NCBI GenBank assembly: GCA_027483445.1
Contig: JAIXUS010000001.1
Coordinates: 1-64,000 of the forward strand
DNA length: 64,000 nucleotides
Direction of reading: 5' to 3'
Origin: Bacteroidota bacterium
GTDB lineage: Bacteria; Bacteroidota; Bacteroidia; M30B66
The position numbers and the translations under genes were made by a program. The notes under the pieces are model-generated. The model did no database searches, was not told the DNA's origin, and worked only from the letters and a program-made list of their open reading frames with translations. Numbering within the stretch: position 1 is the first letter of the stretch; each line of letters starts with the position of its first letter. This document shows, piece by piece, positions 16,965 through 25,877 of the stretch.

Positions 16965-18122
16965 ATGCCCACATTTCCAAGCCTGGTCAGTTCGAAGTTG
17001 CCTACTGTTCAGACTTCCATTTTCGCGGTTATGTCGAAGCTGGCCGCCGAACAGCAAGCCATTAATCTTTCGCAGGGTTTTCCGGGTTTTGATTGTTCGC
17101 CGGAGCTTATTGGTTTGGTAGAGAAGCACATGCGGCTAGCCCGAAATCAGTACGCGCCTATGCCCGGTGTTCCTGAATTGCGTGAGGCCATCGCCGAAAA
17201 AACGGAGTTTTTGTACTCTGCGCAATACAACCCGGAAACCGAAATCACCATTACGGCCGGCGCAACGCAGGCTTTGTATACCGCCATTACAGCCCTGGTT
17301 AAGGAAGGCGACGAGGTTATTATTATTGAACCGGCCTACGATAGCTATGCTCCTGCTGTTGAGTTAGCCGGAGGCAAGTGCGTATTCTTTCAGCTACAAC
17401 CCGGATCATTTAGCATCAATTGGGCGGAGTTTCAAAAATTGATAAACCCGCGTACGCGGATGATTTTGCTCAATACCCCGCACAACCCAACCGGCTCGGC
17501 ACTTTCGGCTGCCGACATGCAGAAACTCGAAAAACTCACCAACAACACCGATATTGTGATTCTCAGTGATGAGGTTTACGAGCATATTCTGTTTGATGGC
17601 CTTGAACATCAAAGTGTTGCCCGTTATCCTAAATTGGCTCAACGCGCGCTCATTGTTTCATCATTCGGTAAAACATACCACAATACCGGCTGGAAAATAG
17701 GCTATTGCCTCGGTCCGGAAAATCTCATGGCCGAATTCCGAAAGGTCCATCAGTTTTTAGTGTTCTCCGTAAATACGCCCATTCAGTTCGCGCTGGCTGA
17801 ATACATGCGCAATAGAGACGCCTACCTGGAACTCTCGGCATTTTACCAGCAGAAACGCGACTTTTTCAATCGGCTTTTTAAGGGCTCCCGATTCCACATC
17901 AAGCCATCACAAGGCACTTATTTTCAATTGCTTGATTTTGAAGCCATCTCTAACGAGAGCGATGTTGACTTTGCCCGAAAACTTACCATTGAGCATAAAG
18001 TAGCTTCAATCCCTGTTTCGGTATTTTATCACAAAAAAACACCGTCCACTCTGCTGCGGTTTTGTTTTGCGAAAAACAATGAAGAACTGGAGCGCGCGGC
18101 TGAAAAATTGATTCATTTATGA
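16965..18122 (+). CDS. Methionine aminotransferase (class I/II PLP enzyme, YbdL/kynurenine aminotransferase-like)
   Basis: The protein (385 residues) transfers amino groups between methionine or glutamine-type donors and 2-oxo acids. It has NLSQGFPGFD near the N-terminus, ITAGATQALYTAI, LLNTPHNPTGS, the PLP-contacting DEVYEH (Asp202, Tyr205) and the Schiff-base lysine in SSFGKTYHNTGWKIGY (Lys236). Its stop codon overlaps the start of an omega-amidase-like nitrilase gene by 4 bases (ATGA). That pairing supports a glutamine-transaminase/omega-amidase or methionine-salvage role, because the 2-oxoglutaramate made by such transamination is removed by the amidase. Confidence 0.92.
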   Translation: MPTFPSLVSSKLPTVQTSIFAVMSKLAAEQQAINLSQGFPGFDCSPELIGLVEKHMRLARNQYAPMPGVPELREAIAEKTEFLYSAQYNPETEITITAGATQALYTAITALVKEGDEVIIIEPAYDSYAPAVELAGGKCVFFQLQPGSFSINWAEFQKLINPRTRMILLNTPHNPTGSALSAADMQKLEKLTNNTDIVILSDEVYEHILFDGLEHQSVARYPKLAQRALIVSSFGKTYHNTGWKIGYCLGPENLMAEFRKVHQFLVFSVNTPIQFALAEYMRNRDAYLELSAFYQQKRDFFNRLFKGSRFHIKPSQGTYFQLLDFEAISNESDVDFARKLTIEHKVASIPVSVFYHKKTPSTLLRFCFAKNNEELERAAEKLIHL

Positions 18123-18916
18123 ATAATGTGCTGAACGTGAGTATTGTGCAGTCGCGCATTCATTGGCTCGATATTCCGGCAAACTTAGATTGGTACGCCT
18201 CGCGGCTTGAGCAACTGACCGCCCGCACCGACCTGATTGTCCTTCCCGAAATGTTCAATACGGGATTTAGTATGGACGCAGCTCAGTTCGCCGAAACCAT
18301 GGATGGTCCAACAGTGCAGTGGATGAGCGAAAAATCGGCAAAGCATCAGGCTGCCGTGGTCGGCTCTATCATGATTCAGGAAAACGGACAATTCTTTAAT
18401 CGACTCATCTGGATGTTTCCCGATGGTCGATTCGAATACTACGATAAGCGCCACCTTTTCCGCATGGCCGGTGAGCATAAAACTTACAGCGCAGGGCGGT
18501 CTCGGCTTATTATACAGTATAAGGGCTGGAAAATTTGTCCCATGGTCTGTTATGATTTGCGATTTCCGGTTTGGTCGCGCAATCGCTTGATAAACAACGA
18601 GTACGATTTCGATTGTCTGGTCTACATCGCCAACTGGCCCGAGAAACGTTCCCATGCCTGGAAATCCTTGTTGTTAGCCAGGGCCATCGAGAATCAATGC
18701 TATGTAGTTGGGGTAAACCGCGTAGGCGCGGATGGCAACCAAATTCAATATTCGGGCGACTCGGGTGTTTTTGACTTTTTGGGCCAAAAGTGCTCAACTA
18801 CAGAACGTTTCGGTGATCGTGTGGAGACAGTTACGCTACACAAGGAGCAACTTCGTGAATTTCGACAAAACTTTCCGGCGCTGCTCGATGCCGACCAATT
18901 CAGCATCAACTTATGA
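18119..18916 (+). CDS. Nitrilase-superfamily omega-amidase
   Basis: The protein (265 residues) hydrolyses the amide of 2-oxoglutaramate or related 2-oxo acid amides. The catalytic triad is visible: Glu44 in VLPEMFNTGFS, Lys110 in YYDKRHLF and Cys144 in CPMVCYDLRFPVW. It resembles E. coli YafV and mammalian Nit2. It overlaps the aminotransferase upstream and the esterase downstream by 4 bases each, implying translational coupling in a three-gene operon. The product is predicted cytoplasmic. Confidence 0.92.
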   Translation: MNNVLNVSIVQSRIHWLDIPANLDWYASRLEQLTARTDLIVLPEMFNTGFSMDAAQFAETMDGPTVQWMSEKSAKHQAAVVGSIMIQENGQFFNRLIWMFPDGRFEYYDKRHLFRMAGEHKTYSAGRSRLIIQYKGWKICPMVCYDLRFPVWSRNRLINNEYDFDCLVYIANWPEKRSHAWKSLLLARAIENQCYVVGVNRVGADGNQIQYSGDSGVFDFLGQKCSTTERFGDRVETVTLHKEQLREFRQNFPALLDADQFSINL

Positions 18917-20307
18917 AACGCATTATCAGTTTTCTAACTCTTTTTTTTAGCGCCGTTTTACTGTCGGCCCAAGTCACTTTTAGGGTAGTGAGTTTGCCAT
19001 CCAACACCCCTGCGAATTCTACCATTTTTATTGCGGGCAGCTTTAATGGTTGGGATGAAAATAGTCCTTCCCATCAGCTCAGTACTTTGATCAATGGCGC
19101 TCCTTCCATCACCCTTCCATTGAGTGGTACCATTACCTGTAAATTTACCCGTGGTTCGTGGGCTGCCGTAGAGGGAAATGCCAGTGGAGGCTTTTTGCCA
19201 GACCGGCAATACACGGTTGCGCCAATGGATACGATTGAAATCACCATTCTTTCTTGGGAAGACCTTGGCGGAAATACAACAGGCGGAACTGCGCTACCTT
19301 CAGTTTCGGTGCTTTCTGAAAGCTTTTTCATGCCTCAGCTTAACCGCAATCGACGTATATGGATTTGTTTACCCGACGATTATGCCACACAACCATCCAA
19401 AAGATACCGAACGGTGTACATGCACGACGGGCAGAATTTATTCAACAACGCCCTGGCCTTTGCCGGCGAATGGGGCGTCGATGAGGCGATGCGTGATTTA
19501 CAACTCGATGGCGACCCCGGTGCTATCGTAATTGGCATTGAGAATGGCGGTGCCGCGCGTATTGCTGAATATACACCGTGGTCGAACCCTCAGTATGGCG
19601 GCGGCGATGGTGAGGCCTATACCGATTTTATTCGAAATACCCTAAAGCCCTACATCGACGCGAATTACCGTACTAAACCTGAGTCTGAACACACTGCCAT
19701 TGCCGGATCTTCGCTGGGTGGACTTATCTCACTTTATGCAGCTGCGAAACACCCGGAAACCTTTGGAAAAGCCGGACTGTTTTCTCCGGCATTTTGGATT
19801 AACCGTGACTCTTTGCAGCTTTGGCTTTCAAATCAAAATCTTCCGGCCAGTTTGCGGGTGTATTTTGTGGCCGGAACCACAGAAAGCAGCAGTATGATGA
19901 GCGATATCAATCAGGTGCGCAACACGCTTGCTGCCTCGGGTGTTGCCAATACAAATCTGCGGGTTTTAGGCGAAGCCGATGGTGCGCACAGCGAATGGTT
20001 TTGGCGGCGTGAGTTTCCGGATGCCTATCTCTGGCTGTTTGATGAGGCTACTTCTGTTGAAGTGGCTTCCGTTCAGGGATTTCGGGCATTTCCCAATCCC
20101 GCCGATAGCGGTTTAAGCCTATGCTCAACCGGTTCGCCCGATTTTGTTTATTCCGTGAGCAGTGTAGATGGCCGTAAAATTCTTGGTCTGCAAAAAGCCC
20201 AAAGCTGCACTCAGATTGATGTGAGCGGCTGGTTACCGGGAGTTTACCTGATTTGGGTAGGCCAAGCCGATTCAGACCTGCGTCCTCTTCGACTGGTGAA
20301 GCCTTAG
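18913..20307 (+). CDS. Secreted esterase with N-terminal starch-binding-like domain and T9SS sorting domain
   Basis: After a signal peptide (about 1-19) comes a CBM20/48-like beta domain (about 21-115, with FIAGSFNGWDE). An esterase-D-type alpha/beta hydrolase follows (about 130-385), with YMHDGQNLF, the nucleophile elbow AGSSLGG (Ser267) and a probable His359 in ADGAHSEWFW. A type A sorting domain closes the protein (about 395-464, FPNPADSG and PGVYLIWVG). It probably hydrolyses carbohydrate esters or related surface substrates outside the cell. Its gene overlaps the cytosolic amidase gene by 4 bases, an odd partner for an exported enzyme. A related esterase lies at 37879-38796. Confidence 0.87.
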   Translation: MKRIISFLTLFFSAVLLSAQVTFRVVSLPSNTPANSTIFIAGSFNGWDENSPSHQLSTLINGAPSITLPLSGTITCKFTRGSWAAVEGNASGGFLPDRQYTVAPMDTIEITILSWEDLGGNTTGGTALPSVSVLSESFFMPQLNRNRRIWICLPDDYATQPSKRYRTVYMHDGQNLFNNALAFAGEWGVDEAMRDLQLDGDPGAIVIGIENGGAARIAEYTPWSNPQYGGGDGEAYTDFIRNTLKPYIDANYRTKPESEHTAIAGSSLGGLISLYAAAKHPETFGKAGLFSPAFWINRDSLQLWLSNQNLPASLRVYFVAGTTESSSMMSDINQVRNTLAASGVANTNLRVLGEADGAHSEWFWRREFPDAYLWLFDEATSVEVASVQGFRAFPNPADSGLSLCSTGSPDFVYSVSSVDGRKILGLQKAQSCTQIDVSGWLPGVYLIWVGQADSDLRPLRLVKP

Positions 20308-21152
20308 TCTTTTCGCTTTGCAGGCTTTAGTAAATACCCAAATCCAAGCTTGAAGTGCAAAGCATCGATTCTGAAAAAGCTGGAGTTTACCGGTACGTCT
20401 AACGGAAAAAGCGGATTTTCAGTTCTGCTTGAGCCGGCGTACCTAAATTGGTCTTGCAGCGAATATTGATATCGGCAGCCAATATTGATGAAGGATTTTT
20501 CGCTGATGCGGCTTACCCAGTTCAGCCCTGCTGTGGCCATCAGAAAAAATGATCCGCTCTGCTCCCAGCGAAGGGTTGAGGTTTGTACAATATTCCCCAG
20601 AAAAGGAATGTTCCCTAAAGAATCGGTTCGTGTGTAGATGGCCTCATCGCTGGTACTGCTGAATTGCGCCTGAAGTCCAAGCTGAATCTGCAGGCGATTA
20701 CTTTGATTGACGATCGGAGTGTACACACCGGCCAGCGAAAAATAGGGTGCTTGCTGCCGGAGTTGAAGAGTCCGCGCGTAGTCAGAGTAAACATTCAAGG
20801 TTCGTTGTTGCAATCCGGTACCTACCAACCAGCTAAATTTTGCTTCCTGATTGTGCAGGTATTGCATGTCGAATACCCATCCATGCCCTCCTCCAAAACC
20901 AATGCGACTCCCAACTGTATCTGTACTTCCAAGAAGATTGGCGATTTCAGAGATGTCGAAAAGACTTGAAACCTGAGCAAATGGAGTATTGAAATTCTGC
21001 AAGCTTATGGAGCCTCCTGCGGAAAATTGCAGTGCCCCTCTCCGGGCCGGCTTTTGCTGCCCATAAATAGCAGTGCTGAACAGCAATAGCAAAAGAAAAG
21101 CTCCTACACTTTTGAGGTTTTGAGGAGCCAGAAGTGAAGGAGCTTTTTTCAT
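20304..21152 (-). CDS. Predicted outer-membrane beta-barrel protein, unknown function
   Basis: The 282-residue protein has a signal peptide ending near AIYGQQ and then about ten alternating amphipathic strands (for example GALQFSAGGSISLQNF, FSWLVGTGLQQRTLNVYSD and ALHFKLGFGYLL), consistent with a small barrel. No family is recognised. It lies 12 bases after accC in the same direction and may be the distal gene of the lipid operon. Its 3' end overlaps the convergent esterase gene by 4 bases. Confidence 0.65.
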   Translation of the reverse strand: MKKAPSLLAPQNLKSVGAFLLLLLFSTAIYGQQKPARRGALQFSAGGSISLQNFNTPFAQVSSLFDISEIANLLGSTDTVGSRIGFGGGHGWVFDMQYLHNQEAKFSWLVGTGLQQRTLNVYSDYARTLQLRQQAPYFSLAGVYTPIVNQSNRLQIQLGLQAQFSSTSDEAIYTRTDSLGNIPFLGNIVQTSTLRWEQSGSFFLMATAGLNWVSRISEKSFINIGCRYQYSLQDQFRYAGSSRTENPLFPLDVPVNSSFFRIDALHFKLGFGYLLKPAKRKD

Positions 21153-21164
21153 GGTGTTTTAGGA

Positions 21165-22511
21165 TTACTCGATGGATGAAAAATCGAAGCCCTCGAGGAA
21201 TTTGGTGGTGTAGTTTCCACTGTTAAAATCGGGGTCGTCCATTAATTTCCGGTGGAATGGAATCGTTGTTTTGATGCCATCAATCACAAATTCGTGGAGC
21301 GCACGCCGCATTTTGGCAATGGCCTCTTCGCGGGTTTGGGCCACGGTGATGAGTTTGGCAATCATCGAATCGTAGTTCGGTGGAATGGTGTAACCGGCAT
21401 ACGCGTGGGTATCGAGTCTAACGCCATGTCCTCCCGGGGCATGAAATGTAGTGATGGTTCCGGGCGATGGGCGGAAGTTGTTTTTGATGTCTTCCGCATT
21501 GATGCGGCACTCAATCGCGTGCATTTCGGGGTAGTAATTTTTTCCTGAAATGGGAACGCCGGCTGCCACTTTAATTTGCTCCCGAATGAGGTCGTAATCA
21601 ATCACTTCTTCGGTAATCGGATGTTCAACCTGAATACGGGTATTCATCTCCATGAAGTAAAAGTTGCGGTGCTTGTCGACCAGGAATTCGATGGTACCAC
21701 AACCTTCATAATTAACGGCTTTGGCGGCTTTAACTGCAGCATCACCCATTTCGTCGCGCAATTCCTGAGTCATGAATGGTGATGGCGTTTCTTCCACCAA
21801 TTTCTGATGTCGACGTTGAATGGAGCAATCGCGTTCGCTGAGGTGAACCACTTTGCCGTATTGGTCGCCAATAATTTGAATTTCGATGTGGCGTGGCTCT
21901 TCAATGTACTTTTCCATGTACATGCCATCGTTTCCGAATGCGGCAGCAGCTTCCTGGCGGGCAGAATCCCAAGCGGTTTCAAGGTCTTCTTCCTTCCAAA
22001 CGATACGCATGCCCCGACCACCACCACCGGCAGTAGCTTTGAGAATTACCGGGTATTTAATTTTCTTGGCAATTTTCTTAGCGTCGGCAATGTTTTCAAG
22101 CAAACCTTCAGAGCCTGGAATGGTGGGCACACCGGCTTGCTTCATGGTTTCTTTGGCCATCGACTTGTCGCCCATTTTGTCGATCTGGTCGGGCGTAGCA
22201 CCGATGAATTTGATGCCGTGGTCGGCACAGATTTTCGAGAACTTGGCATTTTCCGAAAGAAAGCCGTAACCGGGGTGGATGGCATCGGCGTTGGTAATTT
22301 CGGCTGCTGAAATAATGTTGGGGATGTTCAGGTAAGAATCGCGGCTGGTGGGCGGACCAATACACACGGCTTCATCAGCGAAGCGAACATGGAGGCTTTC
22401 CTTATCGGCAGTGGAGAAAACCGCCACCGTTTTAATACCCATTTCGTGGGCAGTACGAATGATGCGCAAGGCAATTTCGCCCCGGTTGGCAATGAGAATC
22501 TTTTTAAACAC
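21165..22511 (-). CDS. accC: Acetyl-CoA carboxylase, biotin carboxylase subunit
   Basis: The product carboxylates biotin on AccB using ATP and bicarbonate, the first half of malonyl-CoA synthesis. The 448-residue protein shows [13 protein letters not shown] at the N-terminus, the ATP-grasp glycine loop [10 protein letters not shown], the [12 protein letters not shown] segment, and [15 protein letters not shown] with the catalytic region. It has full length for the family. The start codon is a GTG. It lies 24 bases downstream of accB in the yceD-rpmF-plsX-fabH-accB-accC operon. Confidence 0.97.
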   Translation of the reverse strand: MFKKILIANRGEIALRIIRTAHEMGIKTVAVFSTADKESLHVRFADEAVCIGPPTSRDSYLNIPNIISAAEITNADAIHPGYGFLSENAKFSKICADHGIKFIGATPDQIDKMGDKSMAKETMKQAGVPTIPGSEGLLENIADAKKIAKKIKYPVILKATAGGGGRGMRIVWKEEDLETAWDSARQEAAAAFGNDGMYMEKYIEEPRHIEIQIIGDQYGKVVHLSERDCSIQRRHQKLVEETPSPFMTQELRDEMGDAAVKAAKAVNYEGCGTIEFLVDKHRNFYFMEMNTRIQVEHPITEEVIDYDLIREQIKVAAGVPISGKNYYPEMHAIECRINAEDIKNNFRPSPGTITTFHAPGGHGVRLDTHAYAGYTIPPNYDSMIAKLITVAQTREEAIAKMRRALHEFVIDGIKTTIPFHRKLMDDPDFNSGNYTTKFLEGFDFSSIE

Positions 22512-22535
22512 AGCGCTTGGTTTTAAGCCTGATTA

Positions 22536-23027
22536 TCAGGCAGGTTCAACTAGGAAGAGCGGCTGGTCGTATTCAACAGGTGTAGCATCATCTACGAGCA
22601 CCTTTACAATACGGCCTTTTACATCACATTCGATTTCGTTGAATAGCTTCATCGCTTCAATGATGCAAATAACTTTTCCAGGCGCTACCTCATCACCTAC
22701 ATTTACGAAAGGTCCTTTTTCAGGGCCCGGTGAGCGGTAGAAAGTACCAATCATCGGCGATTTAATGGTAACGGTGTTGGAGGCAGACTCTGGTTTAGGA
22801 GCTGCCGCCGGTGCTGGAGCAGCAGCGGCTGCGGCTGGAGCCGGAGCAGCAGCCACAGGAACGGCGGCGGGTACTTCGGCCGGAACCTGATAAACGATGG
22901 TTTCTTTCGCCTTAGCGACTTGTTCGGTTTTTACTGTAAGCTTGAACTCTTCGGTTTCAAGTGAGACTTCGCTCACGCCCGACTTGGCAACAAACTTAAT
23001 CAGATCCTGGATTTCCCGGATGTCCAT
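22536..23027 (-). CDS. accB: Acetyl-CoA carboxylase, biotin carboxyl carrier protein
   Basis: The 163-residue protein has an N-terminal helical region (1-45), a flexible Ala/Pro-rich linker (about 48-80), and a biotinyl domain (about 84-163). The biotinylated lysine sits in IIEAMKLFNE (Lys127). It shuttles carboxyl groups from AccC to the carboxyltransferase, whose subunits are not in the window. It sits between fabH and accC. Confidence 0.96.
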   Translation of the reverse strand: MDIREIQDLIKFVAKSGVSEVSLETEEFKLTVKTEQVAKAKETIVYQVPAEVPAAVPVAAAPAPAAAAAAPAPAAAPKPESASNTVTIKSPMIGTFYRSPGPEKGPFVNVGDEVAPGKVICIIEAMKLFNEIECDVKGRIVKVLVDDATPVEYDQPLFLVEPA

Positions 23028-23084
23028 AAATGCTTTGGTTTTGAATGGGTGGTAAAATTATAAAATTCGGAATAGGTCGAACAA

Positions 23085-24080
23085 TTAAGCAGAATATGCC
23101 CACTTTAGCCAAACTGCCCCCCAGGTAAATCCTCCGCCGAAGGCCGCTAAAATGAGGTTATCGCCTTTTTTTAGTTGTTTTTCCCATTCCCACAGGCAAA
23201 GAGGCAAGGTTCCGTTGGTGGTGTTTCCAAACTTTTGGATGTTAATCATGATTTTTTCGCGCCCTACACCCATGCGGTCTGCAGTAGCATCGATAATTCT
23301 CAGATTGGCTTGGTGCGGAACTAACCAGGCGATATCATCGGGCTTGAGGTGGTTGCGTTCCATCACCGTTGCTGCCGATTCGGCCATATTGGTTACTGCA
23401 AAGCGAAATACCTGCTTGCCTTCCTGGTAGACGAAATGCTCACGGGCATCAACAGTTTCATGGCTGGCCGGTTTTACTGATCCACCGGCCTTTTGATGCA
23501 AGAATGTGCGGCCGGAGCCATCAGAATGAAGGTCTGCATCCATCAAGCCAACGGCTTCTTCGGTAGGCTCTAATAACACGGCACCGCAGCCATCCCCAAA
23601 AATTACGCAGGTAGCACGGTCGGTGTAATCGATAATGGCCGACATCTTATCGCCGCCCACCACAATTACTTTTTTATGCATTCCGCTTTCGATGAATTTA
23701 GAACCGGTGGTGAGACCGAAAAGGAAACCCGAACAAGCAGCACCGAGGTCATAGCCCCATGCGTTTACCAAACCGGCCTTGTCGCAGAGAATATTTGCCG
23801 AAGCCGGGAAAACGAGGTCGGGAGTAACTGTGCAAAAAATTACCAGCTCGACATCTTCCGGGCGGGTATTGGTTTTTTCGAGCAGCCCTTTAACGGCGTG
23901 AACAGCCATATCGGAAACCCCAAGGCCTTCTCCTTTGAGGATTCGTCGTTCGCTAATTCCGGTTCGGGTAAGAATCCACTCATCGGAGGTGTCGACCAGT
24001 TTCTCAAGTTCCTTATTACTTAAGATGTAATCGGGAACGTAACCGTGCACCCCTGTAATGGCAGCGTGGATTTTACTCAT
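23085..24080 (-). CDS. fabH: 3-oxoacyl-ACP synthase III (beta-ketoacyl-ACP synthase III)
   Basis: The product starts fatty acid synthesis by condensing an acyl-CoA primer with malonyl-ACP. The 331-residue protein has the Cys-His-Asn triad: Cys116 in [11 protein letters not shown], His256 in VPHQANLRI and Asn286 in GNTTNGTLP. Its start overlaps plsX by 8 bases, so translation is probably coupled. Bacteroidota FabH often accepts branched primers; that is a family expectation and is not read from this sequence. Confidence 0.96.
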   Translation of the reverse strand: MSKIHAAITGVHGYVPDYILSNKELEKLVDTSDEWILTRTGISERRILKGEGLGVSDMAVHAVKGLLEKTNTRPEDVELVIFCTVTPDLVFPASANILCDKAGLVNAWGYDLGAACSGFLFGLTTGSKFIESGMHKKVIVVGGDKMSAIIDYTDRATCVIFGDGCGAVLLEPTEEAVGLMDADLHSDGSGRTFLHQKAGGSVKPASHETVDAREHFVYQEGKQVFRFAVTNMAESAATVMERNHLKPDDIAWLVPHQANLRIIDATADRMGVGREKIMINIQKFGNTTNGTLPLCLWEWEKQLKKGDNLILAAFGGGFTWGAVWLKWAYSA

Positions 24081-25017
24081 GGTGAAGAACAGCTTTAATT
24101 TTGTGGGTCAATCCTGCCTTTTGCACGTCGTGCGCGAGGAGAATCATATTCTTTATGGCGTTGGCGTTTGAAATACCGTGGCCAACAATTACGGTTGCAT
24201 TAATCCCCAAAATGGGAGTTCCCCCATAGGCTTCATAATTGAAGCGGTCGAGGTAAGGATCAGAAAATCCTCTTTTCTTAAAGAGCCAGTAAAACGATTC
24301 TGCCAGCTTTAGGACTACGTTTCCGGTGAAGCCATCACAAACCATCACATCTGCTTTCGCGTTGAAGAGGTCCCGACCTTCAATATTGCCAACAAAGTGA
24401 AAATCGTCGCTATTACTCAGCAACTGGTAAGTGGCAAGGGCGAGCTGGTTGCCTTTTTCTGGCTCCTCACCAATATTGATGAGTCCAACCTTTGGGTTAT
24501 CAATCCCTAAAACCGATGAGGCATACATGGAACCCAAAAGAGCAAATTGCAAAAGCGTTTCCGGTTTGCAATCCGCATTACTTCCCACATCCAGTAAAAT
24601 TCCGTAGCCGCCTTTTTCTTTGGGCAAGAGCGACATGATGCATGGGCGTTGAATGCCTTCAATGGTTTTGACGCTCAATACAGAGCCAACCAGCATTGCA
24701 CCTGTGTTTCCGGCACCGGCAAATGCATCCAATTCGCCATCTTTAAGCATCTTAAACCCAATACCAATGCTGGAATTGGGTTTTTGGGTGAAGGCCTTGG
24801 TGGGGTTTTCACCCATTTCAATAACCGATTCGCTGTGTACAATGCGAAATTCGGCCGGGGAAATACCCTTGCCTAAGAGGTTTTCGTGAATGAGTTCGGC
24901 GTCTCCGATAAGGGTAATACCTACCCCTTCAGGCAAAACCTGTTTAGCCAGAAGGGCTCCATGAACAGTGGCTTCGGGCGCGAAATCGCCCCCCATTACG
25001 TCGAGTCCGATTTGCAT
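24073..25017 (-). CDS. plsX: Phosphate acyltransferase PlsX
   Basis: The product makes acyl-phosphate from acyl-ACP, feeding PlsY in phospholipid synthesis. The 314-residue protein begins [14 protein letters not shown] and contains the conserved [24 protein letters not shown] and [13 protein letters not shown] segments. It is full length. It is placed between rpmF (22 bases upstream) and the overlapping fabH, the classical rpmF-plsX-fabH order. Confidence 0.96.
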   Translation of the reverse strand: MQIGLDVMGGDFAPEATVHGALLAKQVLPEGVGITLIGDAELIHENLLGKGISPAEFRIVHSESVIEMGENPTKAFTQKPNSSIGIGFKMLKDGELDAFAGAGNTGAMLVGSVLSVKTIEGIQRPCIMSLLPKEKGGYGILLDVGSNADCKPETLLQFALLGSMYASSVLGIDNPKVGLINIGEEPEKGNQLALATYQLLSNSDDFHFVGNIEGRDLFNAKADVMVCDGFTGNVVLKLAESFYWLFKKRGFSDPYLDRFNYEAYGGTPILGINATVIVGHGISNANAIKNMILLAHDVQKAGLTHKIKAVLHHE

Positions 25018-25039
25018 CAGCTTGCCTCAACAGCCTGTA

Positions 25040-25231
25040 TTAGGCAGTAACCTTGGCCGGAACGAGAAGCTTCCCTTTGTAGTACAGCGCTCCATCCACA
25101 TAATAAGCTCTGTGGTAGAGGTGAATGGTGCCGGTGGTTGAGCATTTAGCCAGTGTTGGCGCTTCTGCTTTGTAGTGCGTTCTGCGTTTGTCGCGGCGGG
25201 TTTTCGAAATTTTTCGTTTCGGATGTGCCAT
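25040..25231 (-). CDS. rpmF: 50S ribosomal protein L32
   Basis: The 63-residue basic protein begins [20 protein letters not shown], the L32 signature. Only one cysteine remains (Cys30), so the zinc ribbon seen in four-Cys L32 proteins is absent. It therefore belongs to the zinc-independent type. It lies 30 bases after yceD and 22 before plsX. Confidence 0.96.
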   Translation of the reverse strand: MAHPKRKISKTRRDKRRTHYKAEAPTLAKCSTTGTIHLYHRAYYVDGALYYKGKLLVPAKVTA

Positions 25232-25261
25232 GGTATGTGTTTATGAAATGTCGTTCTACTG

Positions 25262-25798
25262 TTAGTTGTCTGAGGTATTCAGGCCCCGAAGCTTTTCCCA
25301 ACGTGGATCGACCGGTTGGTCTGGCTCTGTTCGGATAAGTTCTTCGAGTTTGTTGATTACCGATTGGTCACACAGCGTGGTGTCACCGGTTTCTTCGCAA
25401 GGCACCACGCGGAGCGGAAGAGAAAGCGCAATATACTCGTATAAATGTTGCGCGACGTTAAATTCAAATTCACCCCTTGGAAGAATTATCAATTCGTCGT
25501 CATCAGCTTCGCCATCTCCAATTTGAATAATCAAACGTTGCTCACCTTCTACCGGAAAGTCATAGTTTCCGGCGCAACGGTCGCAGGTAACCTGAACCTG
25601 CCCTTTGAACTGAAACCGAAGTGTGATCAGGTTGGGTTTTTTGTTGAGGAGAACCTCTACATTCACCTTTCCTCTCTCTACAACAGCATATTCCAGTGCC
25701 TGAAAGAAATCATCTCCGATTTCATATTCGAATCGGTGATCTCCATCGGACAAGCCGGGAAATTGAATGGCAAACTGTTGAAAATAGTCCGTCGGCAC
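25262..25798 (-). CDS. DUF177 / YceD family protein (23S rRNA accumulation protein)
   Basis: YceD homologues accompany rpmF in most bacteria and affect 23S rRNA accumulation. The protein (178 residues from the GTG at 25798) carries the family CDRCAGNYDFPV Cys pair near residue 90, an acidic stretch, and a second Cys pair in VPCEETGDTTLCDQS. The GTG start (VPTDYFQQFAIQFPGL) is preferred over an ATG at 25873. A clear promoter lies between the two, and family members begin near this segment. First gene of the lipid operon. Confidence 0.85.
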   Translation of the reverse strand: MPTDYFQQFAIQFPGLSDGDHRFEYEIGDDFFQALEYAVVERGKVNVEVLLNKKPNLITLRFQFKGQVQVTCDRCAGNYDFPVEGEQRLIIQIGDGEADDDELIILPRGEFEFNVAQHLYEYIALSLPLRVVPCEETGDTTLCDQSVINKLEELIRTEPDQPVDPRWEKLRGLNTSDN

Positions 25799-25819
25799 GG
25801 TTTTTTTGTCAAAGGTCGG

Positions 25820-25852
25820 CAAAGATAGGGGAAAAATAATTTGAGTGGACAA
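25820..25852 (-). promoter_or_regulatory. Promoter of the yceD-rpmF-plsX-fabH-accBC operon
   Basis: On the minus strand TATCTTTG (25820-25827) matches the -7 consensus, with a TTG at 25850-25852 about 22 nt upstream. Transcription would start near 25813, 15 bases before the GTG of yceD. This places the alternative ATG at 25873 outside the transcript. Confidence 0.55.
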
Positions 25853-25877
25853 TGTCGATAAAAATCCTATCAAGGTC

